DNA from: Erodium maritimum
Taxonomy: Eukaryota; Streptophyta; Magnoliopsida; Geraniales; Geraniaceae
Length of the DNA stretch: 64,000 bases
Direction of reading: 5' to 3'
Assembly: GCA_963921825.1 (NCBI GenBank)
Contig: OY997594.1
Coordinates: 31,974,956-32,038,955, forward strand
A program made the position numbers and the translations under genes. Under the pieces are notes generated by a model, which was given only the letters and a program-made list of their open reading frames with translations, did no database searches and was not told the origin of the DNA. Positions 23,723 to 34,383 of the stretch are shown piece by piece (position 1 is the stretch's first letter; every line of letters begins with the position of its first letter).

Positions 23723-24760
23723 CACTACTGCTGATATCGACTTGGCTGACGGATCAGATCCATCACATAGGTTAACATATCTATCGGCTAGGTTCTTGGT
23801 TGACGGATGTATCCGTCGGCCAACTGCCGTCGGCCAAGAATTCGGGAAACGGATGCCTGTATCCGTCGGTAGGGTTTTCACCCTACCCACGGATTCGATC
23901 TGTCATCCAAGTTTTGAACCTTACCCACGGACTGTCATCCAAGTTTTGAACCTTACCCACGGACTGTCATCCAAGTTTTGAACCTTACCCACGGATCCGA
24001 TCCGTAAGCCAAGTGATAAACCTTACCCACGGATCTGATCTGTCAGCCAAGTCTTAAACCTTATCTACGGATCTGATCTGTTAGCCAAGTCTTAAACCTT
24101 ACCCACAGATCGGATCCGATCCGTTAGCCAAGTCCTAAACCTTACCCACGGATCCGATCCGTCAGCCAAGTCTTAAAACCTTACCCACGGATCTGATCCG
24201 TCAGCCAAGTCTTAAACCTTACCCACAGATGTAAATGATCGTATCCGTCAGCCAAGTTTATTGTGAAAAAAAAGGGTTTCAATTATCCTGCACCCAATCG
24301 TGCATTAAAATGTACCTGTACATGTACCTGTGTTATCAAACTCATCCAACAGCATACACACACATTCAACACAATACAGTTCCAACAAACATTTAGGGAT
24401 ATAAGTAGTTATAAGCAAGTTTATTAGTTCGCATATCCAAATAAGTTTATAATTTCACATATCCAAATAAATATTGTTCAGAGGAGAAAAGGGAGGACTA
24501 CTAAGGGGCTGATGACGGGGCTGATGGCGGAGTCGCAGACGGGTTGACGGAAGAAGGGATGATTGTGTGCTGCTGTGTGGATGCCCAAGAGTTAAACAAC
24601 GCTTGAAACTGAACTTGTTCCTCTACTTGGGCAGCAAGCCTGGCCTCCATCTCTATGCGCTGCTCCTCCATCAATTTGCGTTGCTCCTCCAATTTTCGCG
24701 CGAACATTAGATTTTAAAAAGGGTAAACTTCATAAAGCCGCATATAATTATACGCGATTA
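23723..24760 (-). mobile_element. CACTA (En/Spm)-like 3' end with subterminal repeat array
   Basis: CACTACTGCTGATATCG at 23723 starts a block of about 12 subterminal repeats (23740-24260) of the form 'CCACGGATCTGATCYGTCAGCCAAGTCTTAAACCTTAC'. On the minus strand an open frame (24707-24501) encodes the coiled-coil segment 'KLEEQRKLMEEQRIEMEARL' followed by a Pro/Ser-rich tail, as at the C-terminus of plant En/Spm TNP1-like proteins. The element therefore points left, with its 3' end at 23723. It is cut off near 24760 at a (TA)n tract, and the transposase is missing. Confidence 0.55.
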
Positions 24761-25266
24761 TCACTTATATATATATATATAGGGGCACTTTCATGCGTTA
24801 CCATAGTGAATTTTGTTACTTGTTACCTATATCTAGACCCTTTAAATTTGTAATCTAATGGACGTAAATTTTTTGTCTCAATTATCCACAAAATAAATAG
24901 AAAAATCAACAAAAGGGTAATTTAGTAAATCCAACTCCATTAATTTTTGTACTGCATATTTTTATTACTGTTTAAATCTGGTTTTTTGATAATTATTTCA
25001 AAAAAAATATTTTTTTTTACAAATTTCGTAATTCATATTACATAATATTATGTCTAATATTACAAATCTTTACGTTCGATGTTACAGAAAGTTTATAGTG
25101 GTATTTCGAATTTTAAGTCGGGACTCTGATATAAAAAACCGATGTTATATAAATTTAATATCAATATTACAGAAATGAGTACAATTTTTTACATAATATA
25201 ACAACAAAAATTAAGAACTAAAATTTTTACCCAACTGTTAGTAAATTTAGTAAATCAATATACTAA

Positions 25267-26313
25267 GGGAAGCTTGTAAAACTATGCTTCATAATGATAA
25301 TAATTTGTAATATATGCTAGTATAGTTTAAAATTGGAAAACTATGCTTTTCAATTCTTTTAAGACAAAACTACCCTCATTCTAGTTTAAGCAAAAATAAT
25401 TCATATTTAATTTTATTATTAAATTCTATTTTCAAAATATATTCAGTTTTTATATAAAAATATTTTATTCAATCTTATAAATTATTAAAATTATATCATT
25501 ATTTTTTTTCTTAAAAATCAGATTATTTTGATAACTATTTTTAAAAATATAATTCAAATTATAAATGGTAATTTTGAAAAAATAGTTATTATATATTTTA
25601 ATTACTAAGTTCATATTTTATTTGAGATTTCTTTAAAAATCGGATTATTTTGATAAATATATTTTAAAATATAATTCAAATTTATAATGATAATTTTTGA
25701 AAAATAATTTCGATTTTGTACAAAAATTTTTTTATCCAATTTTAATAGTTAATAAATTTATTTTTTATTTTGTAAAATTTAAAGTAAAAAATAAATTAAA
25801 ATATGATATTTATAATTAATAAAATATGTTATAAATTGAATTCTCGTTTTAAAAGTATTTATGAAAGTAATCTGATATTTTTTTAAATCAAATCTGATTT
25901 TAGTAATTAATAAAATAATTCCATATGAAATATGAATATATAAATTAATATATTAATTTAATATATAATAAAACTGATTTTTTTTATAAAATTTAATATA
26001 TATTTCAAAATTATCATTAAAAACTTGAATTTTATTTTTAAAAATATTTATCAAAATTATACGATTTTTAAGGAAAAATTAAAATTTGATTTTAAAAATT
26101 TATAAGATTGAATAAAATATTTTTATATAAAATCTGAATTATATTTTGAAATGGATTTGAATAAATTAGTTAAATATAAATTATTTTTGTTTAAGTTGTC
26201 ATGAGGGTATCCTTGTCCTAAAAAAAATAAAAAGCATAGTTTTTCAATTTTAAACTATACTAGCATGGATTACAAATTCATGATTTTATGAGGCATAGTT
26301 TTACAAGTTTCCC
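25267..26313. mobile_element. MITE with about 115-bp inverted ends, 8-bp TSD TATACTAA
   Basis: Left GGGAAGCTTGTAAAACTATG… and right …CATAGTTTTACAAGTTTCCC are inverted repeats of about 115 bp with roughly 80% identity. The flanks carry TATACTAA at 25259-25266 and 26314-26321. The interior is highly AT-rich with no coding capacity. An 8-bp duplication fits hAT; a 9-bp Mutator-type duplication with one mismatch is the alternative. Confidence 0.85.
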
Positions 26314-26956
26314 TATACTAATCATTATAATCGTTACACGAATGAATACAATTTTTAAATAATACAATATCAAAAGTTACAGAACTAAAAACATATGTGG
26401 TACAGGAAAACATACCACATGTTACAAAATAATACACCATCTATTACAAAAAAAAATGTACCATATGTTACAAAATAATACACCATCTATTACAAAAAAA
26501 ATGTACCTGTTACAAATAAATACACAAAGTGTTACAGAAAAATACACAGTATTACAGAAATTTAAACAAATTGTTACATAAAAATATACAACTTATTGCA
26601 GAAAAATATACTACCTGTTACAGAGAAATACACCAAATGTTACAAAAAAAAGTGTTACAGAAAAATACCATGAAACAAAAATTGACCTAAAAAATCAAAT
26701 TGTTATGGATTCCTACCCTATTGTTTTAGTTCTAGATCAAACCTAAACAACACAATCCATCCAAAAACTACAAAATCACATGTTCTACTTATCTAAACTC
26801 CACAAAAAACAGATGAACACAAAAGGATTTTTCAAAACACACCATGGCCGAAGGATTTGGCACGTGAAAATGACGACCGGTATCCAAACCCATGGCCGAG
26901 ACTTTCACACCACTACCCACACTGTCCGAGAACCATATTTGTCCGTGAATTCGATC

Positions 26957-27090
26957 AGAGCATGAGTTGTTCCTCGCTAGATCTGCACGAGCACAGTGGC
27001 TGAGCACGAGTTGTTCCTAGCCGGATCTACAAGAGCACGGCGGCTGAGCATGAGCTTATCCTCGCCGGAGCAGCACGAGCATGGCGGCTG
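26957..27090. repeat. GC-rich tandem repeat, about 45-bp unit, three copies
   Basis: 'GAGCAYGAGTTGTTCCTMGC…GAGCACRGYGGCT' is repeated at about 26957, 27002 and 27047, and a fourth copy begins near 27091. It sits in the GC-rich middle of the (TA)n-bounded element. Confidence 0.85.
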
Positions 27091-27736
27091 AGCATAGATC
27101 GACGAAGGGGAGGGAGGATGAAGATAGAGCTCGGCAGCGCGCGTGTACTTGCCTTGGCATTTCTCCGGCGAGCCTTCCAGACTCAGCCCTCGGGCGGCCT
27201 CTTCATTTGGCGGCGGTGCACGGCGGATACGATTTCACCCAGCCCTCGGTATTCACGGCGAGAACCCAAATCAGGGCGCGTAGAGGTGGGCATGAGCTGC
27301 GACGAGGTCGATGTTCACGACCGGCTGGGGGCGAGCTCCACTTCCTTGCTCGGCGGCGGAGACTCGAGAAGGAGGTCGGAAAGATCCTCCTTCGCTGCAA
27401 GGGGTTATTGACTCCAAAAAAACAAGATTCATCCGCCGGAGACCTCCATGGGGCGGCGACATCGTCTGTGAGAAAGAGAGAACGAGAACAAAAAACAGAT
27501 CGTGAGGGCTGCTGCAAAATGTGAGGAAGGATAGGTTAGATTTAGGGTTAGTTAGAAGCAAAATTAAAATGACAAAACTGTCCTTAGATATATTGAAATT
27601 ACAAAAATAAAATAGAATTTTGTGTTATTTAAAGTCGTGTGCCATTCTAATCATAGCCATCAATTTAAGTTAATCCAATGGTCCATCATCTGGTAAGAAG
27701 TAACATTTCAACATATAGGTAATATATATATATATA

Positions 27737-28672
27737 TATATGATAATATTCAGGTACGACCATGCCAATTTTTTGCGAAATACGAACCAATTCCCAGCCT
27801 TGGAATCGCATGTAATCGCAATTCGCAAGGCTGGTTTTTTTTTCACCAAGTTTCTTATTTTGATCTTTCCCGTTTTGTTTCAACTCCGATTTAGATTTTT
27901 CTTGCACCAGAAACTTTCTTTTTTGAAGATCTATCTATCAAGTAACATATTGAATATGTTTTGAAGCAAAAAAAGACATGTACAAGCAAAAACACAAATT
28001 GTTAACCGCGCATTAATGTATGTGTTTGCAACTGCATTTGTATGAATAAGTTAATCGTAATGTATGTTTTGTATATATGTTTTTGCAACTGCATGTTTTG
28101 TAATTTTCGGTTATATGTGTACGCTAAACTTAATGTATGTTTACGCATTTTTCAATGTATGTTCTTGCCATTTTCATTTGTATGTGTAAGCCAACCTTAA
28201 TGCATGTTGTTTTAGTTGTATGTATACGCTAAACTTAATGTATGTTCTTACTATTTTCATTTGTATGTGTATTTATGTTTTGTACGTGTAAGCTAATAAA
28301 TTAAGATTAACTTACACATACATTAAGATTAGCTTATTCATACAAATGCAATTGCAAACACATACATTAATGCACGGTTGACAATTTATGTTTTTGCTTG
28401 TACATGTCTTTTTTTTGCTTCAAAACATATTCAATATGCTACTTGATAGATGGATCTTGAAAAAAGAAAGCTTTTGGCGCAAGAAAAAAAATTAAATTGG
28501 AGTTTAAACGAAGCGGGAAAGATCAAAATAAGAAACTTGGTGAAAAAAAATAAAAAAATCAGCCTTGCGAAATCGCAACCCTTGGGATTTCTACGATTCC
28601 AAAGTTGGGATTAATTCGTATTTTGTATCTAAAGATTGGTTTGTACCTGAAAGTTCCCTTATATATGATCAT
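27737..28672. mobile_element. Foldback element A, long palindrome between (TA)n tracts
   Basis: The left arm runs from TTCAGGTACGACC (27749) and the right arm ends GGTTTGTACCTGAAAG (28655). Each arm is about 400 bp, the inverted match is high over the whole length, and the centre is near 28200. The arms contain 'TGATCTTTCCCG', 'CAACTCCGATTTA' and 'CATATTGAATATGTTTTGAAGC'. The centre holds a ~40-bp minisatellite of 'ACGCTAAACTTAATGTATGTT' steps. It has no coding capacity. Confidence 0.85.
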
Positions 28673-28677
28673 TATCA

Positions 28678-29754
28678 GGTACAAACCTCACAAATTGGTC
28701 AGAACGTAGAACTAATCTCATCCTTCAAAATATGTTATTGGATGGGTGAGATTTGTTTTCCAATTTTAACTACACGCGCATAAAAGTATGCTGAAATCGG
28801 TTTTCATTTCGAATTTGAGGGTAATTTCGACTTTTTTTCCACCAAGTTTACTATTTTGATCTTTCCCGCTTCGTGTCAACTCCGATTTAATTTTTTCTTG
28901 CGCCAATAATTTTATTTTTCCAAGACCTATCTACCAAGTAGCATATTGAATACGTTTTGAAGCAAGAAAAAAAACCGATTTACTTAAACAAAAAAAAGGG
29001 AAACGAAAGGAACGTATGTTTTGTAATTTTCAGTTGTATGTGTACGCTAAACTTAATGTATGTTTATGTTGTAAAGTGAAAAGTTATGGATAGTATACAT
29101 ACAAATGCAATTGCAAAAATATACATTAAGGTTAGCTTACACATACAGATGAAAATGGTAAAAACATACATTCAATTTAGCTTACACATACAAATGAAAA
29201 TGGGAAGAACATACATCAAGTTTAGCTTACACATATGCAGTTGTGAAAACATAAAAACATACATTAAGTTTAGCCTACACATACAAATGAAAATGACAAG
29301 AACATACATTGAGTTTTAGCTCCTATAAACATACATTAGGTTTAGCGTACACATACAACTGAAAATTACAAAACATACATTAATTTCGTTTATTTTTTTG
29401 TTTGTTTGAGTAAATCGTTTTTTCTTGCTTCAAAACATATTCAATATGCTACTTGATATATAGTTCTTGGGAAAATAAAAATATTGGCGCAAGAAAAAAT
29501 TAAATCGGAGTTGAACGAAGCGGGAAAGATCAAAATAGTAAACTTGGTGAAAAAAAACCGAAAATAGCAGCCAATTTCGTATATGAATGTTACATGCGCG
29601 TGAACCAATTTCCGAAACTACCCCATATAGATGCACGTGAACCAATTTTACATGTATAATTTCTGAAAATTATGGGCCCTAGATTTTCAATATTGGAAGG
29701 TGTAGATTAGTTATATGTTCTGATCTAAGGAGTGATTTGTACTTGATAGCTCCT
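28678..29754. mobile_element. Foldback element B, adjoining element A
   Basis: The left end ATCAGGTACAAACCTCAC (28674) pairs with the right end read inward, ATCAAGTACAAATCACTCC (29745). Arms of more than 400 bp share the same inner motifs as element A, and the centre (29080-29390) is an 'AACATACATTAAGTTTAGCTTACACATACA' minisatellite. It is separated from A only by a short TATATATGATCATT stretch and is followed by a (TA)n tract at 29758-29781. Confidence 0.85.
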
Positions 29755-31046
29755 ATGTATATATATACATATATATATATATAGGAGCTTTCAGGTACAA
29801 CACAATCTTTAAATACGAAATACGACTTAACAGTGCGGGACCATCTACGGGCACGCCCCGCGTCCCGCCGGTCGCAGACCCTCCCACCACGACCGCCCTG
29901 AACGAGCTGACCAGGGCAGTACAGAGTTTGGCGGCGATCGTCGCCAGTCGAATGTCGGCTCGGTTGGACCGACATCGGCAATTTCTGGACCTGCATCAGG
30001 AGGAGATGTCAGTGGCAGAATACGAGGCCAGATTCACGGCCCTGACCAGAGTCGCGCCAGAGACGGTGGCGACAGAGCAGAACCGTGGCCTGAGGTTCGA
30101 GGAGGAACTGAGGCCGGTGACTAGGGACCGAGTCCTCACATCGAGGCTTCGAGACACTACCGCGACAGTGGAGCAGGATATCCGGGATGCGGTCGGGACC
30201 CGCGAGGTTCGACAGCGGCCGATCAGTGTGGCGGGGGAGTCCGAGTCCCTAGACCCGATGAGACAGAGGACCACGGGGTTCTTCAGGCCACAGGCTCAGC
30301 AGGACGGAGCAAGACAGAGGGCACTAGTTAGGCCAGTCATGTCAGGGAGGGCGCCGAAGTGCTATGCCTGCGGCCAGCGAGGCCACCTCCTTCGCGAGTG
30401 TCCGAGGGGAGTGGGACCCGCGGCGTTACCAGCGGCCAGTCAGGTAGGCCAGGGCATGGAGCTGAGTGCGGACCATAGGAGGTGTTTCCGGTTCCACCGG
30501 GTCGGGCACGCCGTTGCAAGGTGCCCTGAGCCGCGCATGGCAACGTCAGTGTAGCAGCCGCAGCGATCGCGTACCGTGCAGTGGCTCAGAGGTCGCCCGC
30601 TTCAGAGTCAACAATCGAAGTTTTCGCAACCGTCAACGAGCGTGCCAGCTCCGAGGCAGCAACAAGGATCTGGGTATCCAACAGACGGTACGCCGGGTCA
30701 GAGGCAGCGGGCGTCAGAGGGAAGAGGGTACGTAGTTGCCGACTCCCAGGTCCCAGGATCCCTTACCTACCACGAGACCTATCAAGGTACATGTTTATTG
30801 TAACTTTTATGAGCGTTATTCTAATTTCGCGGACGAAATTCCTTTACGGGGGGTAGATTGTAATAACCACTCCCGGTCAACGCTAGTCAAACCTGCGAAA
30901 AACAGGAAAAATTTAAAAAAATTAAGACTGACAGTTAAGTGAACCTAAAATGACCACGAGTGTCATACCGGACTTAATTTGACCCCGTTATTCACCAAAG
31001 TGAGTTCCGGGGGACTCAGGGCAACTTTCTGATCAATTTGGGAAAT

Positions 31047-31072
31047 GTTGACTTTTCGCTGGAAAAGTCAAC
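31047..31072. promoter_or_regulatory. Palindrome with paired W-box cores in LTR
   Basis: GTTGACTTTTC and GAAAAGTCAAC are perfect 11-bp inverted repeats around a 4-bp loop, each carrying TTGAC, the core recognised by WRKY factors. The same structure is present at 39510-39535 and 57099-57124. A regulatory role is inference. Confidence 0.5.
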
Positions 31073-34000
31073 CGAGCGACGTTTTGGTCCATTCGAGTAA
31101 TGTTTGGGATCCAAAAAGCTTAGCCGTCGTCGCAGCGATCTTAGTTGAGCCGTTTTCTTGTAGAACGCCAAGTTTCGTAATTTCTTGAGAAAAGTGCCCG
31201 TTCGGGGCCCGAAACGTCCGTTTTTCGCAAAACTGATTGGAAAATATCAACTAGATATTTTCCAAAAGGTGTGGGACCCACCTTAACACTTGTCATTTAT
31301 ATGATGGTGTTAGTTTTGGGGGGAAAAGGTGTGGAGGAGGTGTGTTGGCCGAACATGTGGGTTTAAAGGAGGGGAATTAGTTTTGTTGTTAGTTTAATGA
31401 AAATAGAAAAAGGAAGAAGAGAGTTAGAGAGAGAAGGAGAAGGAGAAGAAGAGAGAAGGTGAAAGGGTTAGGGTTTGGAGGAGAATCAAACCCTTGGATC
31501 GATTCAAAGCAAGGAGCAATTGTCTTCCCCTCATTCTCCTCTTGGGTAAGCACCGAACCGATCGTCTTTTTGATAGTTTTCAAACGTTAGGGTTTGGGTG
31601 AAACTATTAGTTTATGGTGGTTTTGGTGTTGGGGAAATTTTTGGAGACGTTTTAGAGGTGTTGGAGGTTTAATTGCACGTTTTCCGGTGACCGGAGGCTC
31701 GGGAGGAGCTCCGGCCACCGTGGGTGGTGGCCGGCCGGCCATGGGGTGGCTGGCCGGAGGTGGTACCAGCCACCACCATGGTGGCCGAACCCCCCTTGAG
31801 CCCTAGGAGCTCTCGGCCAAGTGGGTTGGTGGGGCCCACGTGCTCGGGTTCTCGGGTTTTATCGTTCGGGTGGTTTAAAACGTTCCCCGGACCATTTACC
31901 CTTAATCGAATCGAAATTTGGAATTAAATTGGAGAAGTTGTAATTAACGGGTTTTGGAAACTTTAAACGTTAATTAATTGACTTAGAAGTCGGAATTCGA
32001 TTCTGTCAAGTGCGTTGGGTTCCTTGAATTATTCTAAGACCGTAGAAACAAAAACGGGGGCTTTTGGAGCCCCGGAAGGCAATTAACAAAACCCGGGCAG
32101 ATTCGCCATGTCGGGCGAATCGGGCCTTTACGGGTCCTTTATCGACAATGTCGAGTAATTGGGAAGTTTGGGAGTGATCGACATTGTCGGGGTTAAGTTT
32201 GGGCTTCGAGTTTAATGGTTTTCGGTTTATTCGTACTAGTTTAAAAGTGCCCTTAAATTGTGTTCTTTTAGATCGTGCCACAGACCGGGGCAAGGGAAAG
32301 CTGGGTGAGTGACTGAGAGCATCACCGGAGCTCGTAGTTGGCTTTTGGGAGAACACGCACGAGGTAGGGAAAAGTAGCCGGATCTCGGCCCTGACTGGGG
32401 AAAGTTAACAGTAGAATTGCATGTGACACCAGGGTGTCGTGGGTTGAATAGGTTTATTTAAATATTAGAAAAGCATGCTACGGGAACTTGGTAATTATTA
32501 GAAAAGCATGCTACGGGAACTTGGTAATTATTAGAAAAGCATGCTACGGGAACTTGGTAATTATTAGAAAAGCATGATACAGGATTGTAGCGTTTATCAG
32601 AAAAGCATGTTACGAGAACTTAGTAATTATTGGAAAGGCATGTGACACTTAGTAGTGTCGTAGGAGTAGAGAACTTAGTGATAATTGTTTTACTGGAGGC
32701 ATATGACCATGCCCGGAGGTTGATTGTGAACTTATCGATATTAGGAGTACTGGAGGCATATGACCATGCCCGGAGGTTGTTTGAGAAACCGTTGATATCA
32801 GGACTGTTGGAGGCTTGGTTAAGCCGGAGGTTGACTGCTTATTTGGTGTCTTTGGTGGCCTTGAGAGCCCGTGTTTTATTATTGAGTTTGGGTGGCCTTG
32901 AGAGCCCGTATTATTTATTGATTGAGTTTGGGTGGCCTTGAGAGCCCGTGTATTTAAATTGGTGTCTGGGTGGCCATGAGAGCCGTAGTTAATTGTTGGT
33001 GTTTTGGGTGGCCATGAGAGCCCGTGTATTTAAATTGGTGTCTTGGGTGGCCATGAGAGCCGTAGTTAATTGTTGGTGTTTTGGGTGGCCATGAGAGCCC
33101 GTGTATTTAAATTGGTGTTTTGGGTGGCTTGAGAGCCGTGTACTAAGGTTGGTGTCTTTGGCTGGCCTACCGAGTTAGAGTCTCGGGGGTTGCAAGCTTT
33201 CTTAAGCTGGCTTACGAGTTAGAGTCTCGGTAAGTTGCAAGCGTGTTTTATGGTTGGTGTCTTGGGAGGCCGTGAGTGCCTGTGGGGTTGTTGAGTCCGT
33301 GTCTTACTGTCGGTGTGTCTTGCGAGGCCGTGAGTGCCTGTGGGACTGTTGAGTCCGAGTTTTACGGTTAGTGTCTTGGTGGCCATGAGTGCCTGTGGGT
33401 GTTGAACATGTGTTGTTACTGGTTGTTGATTTTGCTTGTGATTGTGTTTGTGATTGTGATTGTGATTGTGGTTACCGGAGGTTGGGGGCCCGCTTCCTGA
33501 AACGGGGGTCCACGAGCACACGCGTCTGCATGTTCAGACGGGGTAGGGGGCCCGCCCGCCAATAAAGGGGTCCTGGCCGCGCGTGTGTGGTTTGGGTTTG
33601 TGAGCATACCTTGCCTGGCTTATGGGTTAAAGTCCTAGTAAGTTGCAGCATATTCCGGCTGGCTTATGGGTTAGAGTCCCAGTAAGTTGCAGCATTTTCC
33701 GGCTGGCTTATGGGTTAGAGTCCCGGTAAGTTGCAGCATTCTTGGGTTGGCCTGACCGGGTTAGAGTCCCGAGAGGGCGTTCTTGGCAGCTGGTTTGCGA
33801 TCCTTTGTGATCTTGTTTGGTGTGCGATCCTTTGTGATCTTGTTTGGTGTGTGATCCCTTGTGATGTTGTTTGGTGTTGCGTAGTTCCCTTTGAGTCCTT
33901 GGAAGAGGTCGTGATCGTTGTGTCGGGTCTACCTTGCGTGTCAAGTGTCGAGTCATTCGAGGAAAGTCACCGTGGGTGTTTGTTCAGTTAGAGTACTTGG

Positions 34001-34089
34001 GTTGGGGATGGTGTTCCCCGGTGTTAAGTTGTTGTTGGTGTTACTTGTTTGTCTGCTAATTATGCCGTAGTCAGTCTGTTATCCGTGGT

Positions 34090-34107
34090 GGTGAGCGAAC
34101 GCTCACC
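34090..34107. promoter_or_regulatory. Conserved LTR hairpin GGTGAGCG-AA-CGCTCACC
   Basis: A perfect 8-bp stem with an AA loop, about 275 bp before the LTR end. It recurs at 42552-42569 (one change), 60825-60842 (identical) and, diverged, in the leader of the gag-only element at 61950-61968. It probably forms in the transcript; its function is unknown. Confidence 0.5.
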
Positions 34108-34383
34108 CCTAGCTGCTTTTCCTACAGGTACTGTTCGTGGGACGGACTAGGTGAGCTCTCGAAGCTTGTGGAGCTAGGAGCGGAGTCCGGGTCTTGTCTT
34201 TTGAGTCTAGTGACGGATACCTCGTCTTTTGTCCACTTGTTGGGACGTGTTTTAAATTGTAATTATTATTTTGTTGAACAAATGGTACTTTTAAAGTGTT
34301 TAATGAAAACAGGTTTTCAAGTGTTTTTATGTTTTAAAAAGTTCGCGTCCCTAGTTCGGTTTTACTGAAATTGGGGCGTGACA

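Larger units (their letters stand above)
24779..27719. mobile_element. (TA)n-bounded non-autonomous element
   Basis: (TA)n tracts lie at 24765-24780 and 27721-27741. Inside them the ends are loosely inverted: 'TTTTGTTACTTGTTACC' on the left and, read from the right, 'AAATGTTACTTCTTACC'. The interior has 'GTTACARAATAATACACCAT' repeats (26390-26650), a GC-rich block (26830-27520) and a nested element (25267-26313). Open frames in the GC-rich block (27081-27561) overlap on both strands and match no family I know, so I do not call them genes. Confidence 0.5.
29835..34383 (+). mobile_element. Ty3/Gypsy retrotransposon fossil: gag part, PPT and 3' LTR
   Basis: Parts present, in order: a gag portion (about 29835-30555) with retrotransposon-gag sequence and a zinc knuckle ('CYACGQRGHLLRECP'), a polypurine tract (about 30846-30856), and a complete 3' LTR (30859-34383). 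The 5' LTR and pol are absent. Gag is closely related to the gag of the element at 57663-64000. The copy is broken, with several breaks, and is older than that one. It abuts the start of a further (TA)n-linked foldback arm on its left (29782-29834). Confidence 0.85.
30859..34383 (+). repeat. 3.5-kb Gypsy LTR (3' copy)
   Basis: It starts TGTAATAACCACTCCCGG and ends GGGGCGTGACA. Within it are an inverted repeat with WRKY-type TTGAC cores (31047-31072), a 'GAAAAGCATGCTACGGGAACTTGGTAATTATTA' array (32460-32640), a 'GGTGGCCATGAGAGCCCGT' minisatellite (32840-33130), and a perfect hairpin (34090-34107). It is closely similar over its whole length to the solo LTR at 39323-42840, and in its 3' half to the LTR at 57663-61118. 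Open frames inside it are by-products of the repeats. Confidence 0.9.

Noticed and set aside
22780-24260. Regular repeats with spacers that could suggest a CRISPR array
   Set aside because: The setting is a plant nuclear genome, the repeats are degenerate and unevenly spaced, and the layout is that of transposon subterminal repeats.
27081-27561. Possible small gene in the GC-rich block
   Set aside because: Open frames of similar length exist on both strands, with no domain, no clear start context and no splice structure.
32630-34000. Open frames of 80-100 codons in the LTR repeats (also 41797-42521, 59460-60706)
   Set aside because: They follow the minisatellite units, recur with the LTR copies and encode repetitive peptides without family resemblance.
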